From Enoplolaimus lenunculus (lineage: Eukaryota; Nematoda; Enoplea; Enoplida; Thoracostomopsidae): a stretch of DNA of 64,000 nucleotides. Where the stretch lies: assembly GCA_030248215.1 (NCBI GenBank), contig JASANG010000314.1, forward strand, positions 186,001 through 250,000, read 5' to 3'. Made by a program: the position numbers and the translations under genes. Shown in pieces: positions 57,485 to 64,000 of the stretch. Position 1 is the stretch's first letter; every line of letters starts with the position of its first letter. The notes under the pieces are model-generated. The model was given only the letters and a program-made list of their open reading frames with translations, was not told the origin of the DNA and made no database searches.

Positions 57485-57732
57485 TGGCCTATGTATAGAA
57501 CAGGGCCGGAACAGTAGGATAAGCATATTCTTAAGCCTAAGCCTAAGCCTAAGCGTATGGGTGAGCCTATTCCTAAAGCTTAAGCCTAAGCCTAAGCCTA
57601 AGCGTATGGATGAGCCTATTCCTAAGCCTAAGCCTAAACTTAAGCCTAAGCAAAAAAGTTAGTCTAAAGCTTAAACTGATTCTATTGTAGCCCTTTCGAA
57701 AAAACGATCCGGCCTTGTTCTATACATGGGCC
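57485..57732. mobile_element. Type A hexamer MITE, intact
   Basis: The ends are GGCCTATGTATAGAACAGGG and CTTGTTCTATACATGGGCC. The perfect 8-bp target duplication is AAAATTGT (57477-57484, 57733-57740). It has two GGATGAGCCTATTCC units. Confidence 0.93.
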
Positions 57733-57740
57733 AAAATTGT

Positions 57741-58041
57741 AATTTACTGTAACTTTAAATTAGTAAACTCTTAAAATGAAACGATTATTCCGCCATAGGC
57801 GTAGCTAAGATTTCATTTCGTTGGATGATAAAAAATTTTTGACCTCCGCAGGTAATATTTTACAGCCTGTAGCCTGTAAAAGTGTGATTTTTCAGTTTCT
57901 AAGAGTTTCGAGGTGATATGTACCATGTACTCTTCGACTTTGACAAAATGCAAAAATCTCGAACGAAACCACTTTTAGCTGAACTAAATTGAAAAGTCGA
58001 TGTATTAAAATGTTTGCTCAGCACCAAGTTGTAAAGTCGTC
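57741..58041. other. No feature seen
   Basis: AT-rich intergenic DNA. Confidence 0.5.
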
Positions 58042-58050
58042 CAAAATTTG

Positions 58051-58573
58051 GGCCCATGTTACTTTAAGGCGCGTTCAGGTTTCTGGTGGGTTCATAAAAA
58101 GTAGGTTTAGATTCTAGATTTCATTTTTTGCTTAGGCTTAGGCTTACGCCTACGCTTTAGGCTTAGGAACACAGTTTTGCAACGCTTAGGCTTAGGCTTT
58201 AGGCTTAGGAACACATTTTTGCAACGCTTAGGCTTAGGCTTTAGGCTTAGGAACACATTTTTGCAACGCTTAGGCTTAGACTTAGGCTTAGGTACACACT
58301 TTTGCAACGCTTAGGCTTAAGCTTCGGCTTAGGAATTTCTTTTTGCAACACTTAGGCTTAGGCTTAGGCTTAGGTACACGCATAATTTACTGTGACGCCT
58401 CTTAAAGTAATATTAGCCCAAAATTTGGGCCCATGTTACTTTAAGGCACGTCCATGTTTCTGGTGGGTCCATAAAAAAGTAGGTTTAGATTCTAGATTAC
58501 ATTTTTGCTTAGGTTTAGGCTTAGGCTTAGGTACACGCATAATTTACTGTTACGTCTTTAAAAGGAACATTGG
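58051..58573. mobile_element. Tandem pair of type B hexamer MITEs
   Basis: Copy one (58051-58418) and copy two (58428-58573) both begin GGCCCATGTTACTTTAAGGC and lie in the same direction. CAAAATTTG precedes the first copy, separates the two, and AAAAATTTG follows the second. Copy one has a longer TTAGGC array with TTTTGCAACGC blocks. Confidence 0.88.
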
Positions 58574-59157
58574 TAAAAATTTGTATAATGATATAATTTA
58601 CGAACAGCAACTCCAATGGAAATTTAAAAATTTGACCAAAGCAGGTGTTTTTTGCAACAAAGGGTATTAATGTCTTCAAATCACCGTGTTTTTACTTGTT
58701 TTTTTAACTTTTACTTTTACTGATATCAAGACGCTCGTAAAGTGAGTTTTAAGAAAAATGGTTAATCAATTAAACTGAAACTTACCATAAACACCTGTCG
58801 TTCGGGCGTCGAAAATAATAACAGCGAACGTACGCCGTTTGAGTGACATTTTTGAAAAATTTGCAAACAACAAACTTTGAAAACTTTGAAAAGGTTACGC
58901 TGTTTTGCTCATTATCAACGCATTATTGTATTTTTTATTCAGTTTTTGGACCAAAACACAAGAAAAATGTTTTTCCTAATTTGGTTCGGCAGATCCTTAA
59001 TAGAACGATGAGAGTTGGAATATTTTTTGCAATTCTAGCAGTCCTTAGACGTCGCGGATACATTCAGGACCGGATAGGTTTAAGGGTTTTGTAAAATAGG
59101 GTCCGAACACGCAACGCATGTCAAAGATCGACTCCGGTCGTGTTTGTGAAACCTAGC
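58574..59157. other. No feature seen
   Basis: AT-rich DNA; an 83-codon plus-strand frame at 58843-59094 has no recognised domain. Confidence 0.4.
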
Positions 59158-59577
59158 TACTGTAGTGACCCGAATAAGAGGGGGACTGATATTTATTTGG
59201 CCTCTCCAGACGGCACTGTTATTCGGTTACGGACTATTATTTATTTTTAACCTACCCTCCGCCATTCTTCCTTACTGATATATCTTGCAACTCTACGTTG
59301 AATTAAACGCTTTTTGCCTTGCATCAAAAGCTTGAGCGATAATGCAAGGTTATGCTTTGGAATGTTACTTTCAAAACTTAAGTACGCTTTAAGCTTTCGA
59401 ACTCAATTTTATTTGGTCCTGGAGTCATTTATGCGCTACAATCAGAGATAATTGACACTTATGGAGTCTAATTAGGGTTTAGGGACTCTATCCGCTTACG
59501 GACTCTTATTAGAGATACGGACTCCTATTGATTGGGACTACAAAATGGAGACCCCCTATTATTGGGACACTACAGTA
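59158..59577. mobile_element. MITE with CTGTARTGACCCGAATAAG ends, copy 2
   Basis: It starts TA-CTGTAGTGACCCGAATAAG and ends GGGACACTACAG-TA. It shares the interior (TTGAGCGATAATGCAAGGTT) with 42592-43028. Confidence 0.78.
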
Positions 59578-59634
59578 AGTTATTTGGTTTTGTCTATTAC
59601 CTTAAAAGAGTTCAAAAATCAATATTAATATGGA

Positions 59635-59748
59635 TGGGCCTATTCCTAAGCCTAAGCCTAAGCTTAATAAAAAAAATAATCTAAACCTTAAACTGACTCT
59701 ATTATAGCCCCTTCGGAAAACGATCCGGCCCTGTTCTATACATGAGCC
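59635..59748. mobile_element. Type A hexamer MITE, left-truncated
   Basis: GGGCCTATTCCTAAGCC hexamers lead to the right end CCCTGTTCTATACATGAGCC. The left terminus is missing. Confidence 0.75.
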
Positions 59749-59881
59749 AATATTTCTATACTACAGGCAAATTTAAAGCTTTTTTGCTGTCTTCAAAGTC
59801 ACAAATACCAGTACAAAAATTAGTAAACACAATTTGTTTATATAATGTGAACGAATTATAATAAGTCGATTCGCGTTACAG

Positions 59882-62800
59882 GCGACTGTTGCACAGCGTC
59901 AAAATCGCCAAAATATTTCAGTCGAAAAGCAAGTTTCCACCCATATCTTTCATTCAAGTCAGAAACAATAAACTGGTGCAAGCATTTACATACCATTTAC
60001 TTATAATGACTGAAATACATCAAATTGCTGCTACCACCGCAGATTTCGATACGTCCCCGAAATTTCCACAATATTTCACCCGTCAAGGGAACTCTTGCAC
60101 CGTTCCTCGAAACCGGTTGATGCGACCAGATTTGCTCAAATCGTCGACACCGAACGGGTTTACTCCGTTGAGCCCTTTGTCAAGCGCTCGCTCTGACGGC
60201 CATATCGCGGCGAATCATCATCGCCGGCGAACTCAATTTAGCTTCGATCCTCAATCGAACACCGTTTCAACTCACGTTTTGGTCACCTCAAAACAACAGC
60301 CACACATGGCTTTCGAACAGTCGTTTTCGAACTGGACCCTACGTGAGAAACCACCGCCGATAGGCGCATCGGCAATTAATTGTTCTAAAATTACCCTTGT
60401 TAGCCCTTCAGCGGCCGAAAAGGATTCGTTGAAAAATAAATTTAACCAATCAAAACGTGGCCGATTTGATGGTTGTAAAGAAGCTATTTTAACGCATGGA
60501 CAGTTGCATTTGATTAAAATCAACAGTTTTGGCCGGCATAAAACGCCTGTTCCACGGTCGTATTTGGCAAATCTTGGTCAAACTGGCATTAGGTTTGATA
60601 CTCAGACACAATTAGGCAATAGCATTGATTGCTTGTCCTATTCGAGCCTAATTGCTGCTGGTTGTCCTGGTTCTGTTGGTGTGAGGCAGGTTTCTACTGG
60701 TGCTCGGGAACGGTCGTGTGAACGCAAACCTGTTAGCGATCATACGGTAACAAGTAGAGTCGATGTAGTCGCTGAAAAACTTCGAAAATCTGTTGTCGAT
60801 GTATTTGATCAATTTTGTTGCTACTGCGCTGGTCCAAAATACGTCCTCACTCATAGACATCTCAGCCATGGGTCAACCAAAACACCAGCCGCAACTGTTG
60901 CTAACGACCAAGCGATAACTGTTGATGGTAACGGTAACGTGAAAGAAATATCGCGTCTTGATGAGCAAACTTCGAAAACTGCAACCCAACAAACCGGTGA
61001 ACTGTTAAACGATGGTCTACCGCTTGAAGATGAAGCTTGTGATAGTAGCGGACACCGAAAGCCGGAAGACACCCAGTCCAAAAGTACCTCAAGCCATTGC
61101 GATATTTGGAACCAGAACAAGCCAGATTTTCGACGGAACAAACCGCCTGTACCGAAACGATCAACGGCAAAACCGTGTCAAAACAGCAAGAAGCGAGCAA
61201 ATTTACCACCGCTCAACTTCAGCGAGTCCGGTACTGACTTGAAATCACCAATTACACAGCAGCCCATGGTATTTTCGGCTATTTCTCATTTATACGACGA
61301 AATATGCAGCGATCAAAATCTACCTTCACCACCGCCGCCATCTGAAACCGAATCCGGTGGACGCTGCGAGGACGTGAAAACACCAGATTGGCCCCGACCC
61401 CCGTCGTTTTTGCTAAAACCTGACCCTGATTGTGAAGAGTCTTCCGACATTCCTGCTCGAGGTGTAGCTAACAACAAAGTTGAGCAACTTCCAGCTGAAC
61501 GCAAATCAACCATGGATTTTAGAGGGGTCGATCAAAAACAAAGTGTTAACGAATCAATACAAGAATCTACTTCAATAGAAGAACCTACTTTAATTTTTAC
61601 TACCAACAGTTTAGATGATTCGAGTCAAGGTGGTTTGTACAGAGATCAACAAACGCATTCGAACGTTTGTAACCCTATAGTATTGGCCGGTAGCAGTAGC
61701 ATGTGTCAAGATTCTGATATTACGCATACTCAAACAAAGCCCGAAACACGTCATTCGTTGGAAAATATTTATTCAACACAAAAACCTACCGACGCATTCA
61801 AGTTGGCTGACGATAATTTGCAGTCTATCGCGAATCAAACATTGTCGGCATTTGGGGTATCAAATAAAAGTCATAACGCCAGCATGAAAACTAATGATGG
61901 TGTCCAGGAACCAAACAACCTCGGGGCGGTGATCTTCGAAGACCAACCATTTCAACCCGAACTATTCGACGAAACACACGATCCGGTGTCAGTAATCGAC
62001 TGTGAAGTAACCGCAGTTGCAACGTCGAACGGAATTTACAAATCATATCGACGTGCGAGTACCCAACAGAGCTCTCACCGAACGTCTGACCCTCTCCTCG
62101 AGATAAGCGTGGATCCTTCACATCAAAACCGTCAAGAGGATACCGTGGAACGAGTTGAAAACGCCCTTAACTCTCATGATGGTATGCTTTCATCACCAGA
62201 AGTCCAAAATACCATCGAGTTGGCCAACTATAGAGTATTAAACTCAAATTATAGCAGTATTTATAGCTCAGCGAGCACCGACAGTGGAAACAGCAACGAC
62301 ATCAACGGCAACAACGCTACTGGAGACCCAACAAAGACTGACGTGCAAGCATTCGGTGAACGGCAATCGTTGGTATCTGAGTTATCGCATTCAAGTTGTG
62401 GCTCAACTGCAACTGGAGCGTTAAGCTATATTAGTCCACGGGACCAAACCCACAACAAATGCTGGAACTCAAGCAAACGGCATAATCCAAAATTACCACA
62501 GCAATCAAGCCCTGCTGGAGATTCCGCTGTTCATAGTGGACAATCCGCTGAAGACGACGCAAGTTCAATATATTCGAATTCAAATTATTCGAATTCGAAT
62601 TATTCGTCAACTGGATCGTATTATCAGTCGTGTCCTGATTTGCTTCAACCATGCTTTGATCGTGAAACAACTCGAGCTTCAGTTCCGCTCAAAGGCACAG
62701 CCATCGCTGGGCTGCGACGATTGGCTCAAAAACATCGAAAATGTTCTCGGCTGCAATTGAAACCGCTTTTGGACACCGAACAACATCTTTTCATTGGAGG

Positions 62801-63045
62801 AATCGAACAAAATTCAAAGGTGACCGCGTTTGCTGATAATGACGTGTCGACACTTCCACCACGAAGCAATAATCATTTTAAAGGATCAACACTTAGTATC
62901 AACGCGATAAGTCGTTTTCGTCGCATGCAACAACAATCACGGCACCCGGCATGGGACCGGAAACCGGTTGATAAATGGAGTCTGGACGATATTTTACGAT
63001 GGCTTCAACATTTACAACTGGATGACATTGCATCGGTGGCAATTG
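59882..63045 (+). CDS. Large SAM-domain protein, 5' part
   Basis: A very long open exon on the plus strand. A possible acceptor (GCGTTACAG) at 59873-59881 would let it be an internal exon; the first ATG, at 60006, could instead be the start (1,013 full codons up to the donor). The exon appears to end at 63045, before GTAAGC. The protein is mostly disordered and rich in Ser, Asn and Thr. It has a proline motif KPPVPKRS (about residue 378, a likely SH3 ligand), LPSPPPPSE (about 439) and a Tyr/Ser-rich stretch IYSNSNYSNSNYSS (about 855). At about 990 a SAM domain begins (KWSLDDILRWLQHLQLDDIA) and is cut by the intron, so at least one more exon is expected. It looks like a signalling adaptor. I cannot name the family. 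Confidence 0.75.
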
Positions 63046-63294
63046 GTAAGCTAAATGCCAATCAGACCCGTATACTCAAATATGTAAAGCGTCTGTCATC
63101 AGTATTATCATTTTCGAACCAATCCATTTTGAGGACAGAAATTCAGCACAGTTTCCGCATTTGATTGGTCCGATTTCTATACGGTAGTTTTGAGATCCGC
63201 AATTACACGAGTTCGTCAGTTTGAAACGATATCGCTAACTGGTGATAGATGCTATACGCATTTGAGAAAACGGTCACATATTTCAGATACTATA
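63046..63294. other. Start of SAM-gene intron, with MITE fragment
   Basis: Begins GTAAGC. At about 63180-63280 it has one end of the CATATTCTCAAA-type MITE (GGTGATAGATGCTATACGCA). The frame reads on past the donor to a stop at 63164, so an unspliced short form is possible. Confidence 0.45.
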
Positions 63295-63600
63295 ACAATT
63301 GTCAGTTTCACAAAGAGTAGATGACGAAACAAGAGTATGCAACTGGATACATTCTTTGAAAAGTACCCGGCACACTTTGGGTTTTTGCCCTAGCACAACC
63401 GGGACGATCGATGACACTTTATGTATGCGGCGTCAAACATGCTGCCCTTATAGATTAATTTAGGGGTATTCATGTGATAGCGACCCCCCTCTAAATAAGG
63501 GGGGTCGGCCAAAAACGCAACGCCCGGTGGTACATTTTGGACCTCGCGGGACCCCATAATTTGCACACTCTTGTTATTATCCACTCTTGGTTTCACTGAT
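63295..63600. mobile_element. MITE with ACAAGAGTGTGCAACT ends
   Basis: The left core is ACAAGAGTATGCAACTGG and the right core ATTTGCACACTCTTGT, with longer imperfect inverted flanks. It appears to sit in an intron of the SAM-domain gene. Confidence 0.75.
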
Positions 63601-64000
63601 TTTGTCTACCTACCATGTGTCTAGCATAGATTTTACACACGCCTTTTTGCTTATAAATTTATTAATTTTCATTTCAGATATTGAGTGAATACGTTTTGGG
63701 TGGGGCTAAGTCGTACTTAACTCTGTTCCGATTTGATTAAACTGTTAGCGGAACACATCCTGCTTGCTCGATGGTGATAAGTTGTCGAATTCTGTACGAG
63801 TTTTCAAACATTAACTAATGTTTTGATTGGTTGGCAGTAGTCGGGGTAAACCTATCGTCTATTGGTAGTCTGTGCTGCGATTGACGGTTGCATAGGGGGC
63901 ACTCGGTGATAGCCGCCACAATAGGAGACAAAAGCAAGGCCTAGCAGACCCTTTCATTAATCATCATTATTTTATACACCAGAGCTTAATGAAAATTTTT
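63601..64000. other. Unassigned, possible later exon
   Basis: A good acceptor (TTTTCATTTCAG) lies at about 63667-63678, but the sequence after it soon meets stops in the phase expected from the upstream exon and does not look like the rest of a SAM domain. No firm exon is called. Confidence 0.3.

Noticed and set aside
60272-62670. Several 66-102-codon minus-strand frames
   Set aside because: Antisense to the large SAM-domain exon, with no independent support.
1-64000. Virus-derived or LTR elements
   Set aside because: No reverse transcriptase, integrase, capsid or envelope-like coding sequence and no LTR pair was recognised. The long repeats found are explained by DNA transposons, Helitron-like elements and satellites.

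Overview
This is eukaryotic (animal) DNA. It is AT-rich, with GT-AG introns of about 100 to 1,260 bp, well-spaced single-copy metazoan genes and very dense small DNA transposons. The gene set (TEX10, SPRING1, DOHH, SRP9, a SAM-domain protein) shows a metazoan. The exact group cannot be fixed from the window; an invertebrate such as a tunicate is a guess. No virus-like or LTR element was recognised.

Layout: 1-8.5 kb is repeat-rich intergenic DNA with a 2.5-kb Helitron-like element and several MITEs. A ten-exon TEX10 gene lies at 8.5-16.1 kb (minus), with a possible small membrane-protein gene just upstream. A 3.4-kb foldback transposon fills 17.1-20.4 kb, followed by an unassigned 117-aa reading frame. 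SPRING1 (minus, two exons) is at 21.9-23.0 kb. At 23.3-25.0 kb a piggyBac-like MITE is split by a second Helitron-like copy, and a near-perfect 371-bp tandem duplication follows. DOHH (minus, six exons) is at 26.3-30.6 kb and SRP9 (minus, one exon) at 32.9-33.2 kb. From 33.5 to 59.6 kb no gene is seen, only transposons and one large minisatellite. A gene on the plus strand starts near 59.9 kb with a >3-kb exon that ends inside a SAM domain; it probably continues beyond the window.

The genes are housekeeping and do not form a common pathway: pre-60S ribosome assembly (TEX10), hypusination of eIF5A (DOHH), signal recognition particle (SRP9) and SREBP activation (SPRING1). Spacing of kilobases argues against an operon.

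The striking content is the mobile DNA. Three MITE terminus types (called A, B and C here) carry internal TTAGGC-type hexamers and make 8-bp target duplications. The large foldback element has the same outer 14 to 20 bp as type A and a perfect 8-bp target duplication. Two Helitron-like copies carry a central segment in opposite orientations between about 225-bp inverted repeats. A 38-bp, roughly 38-copy minisatellite has grown from the terminal repeat of another element.
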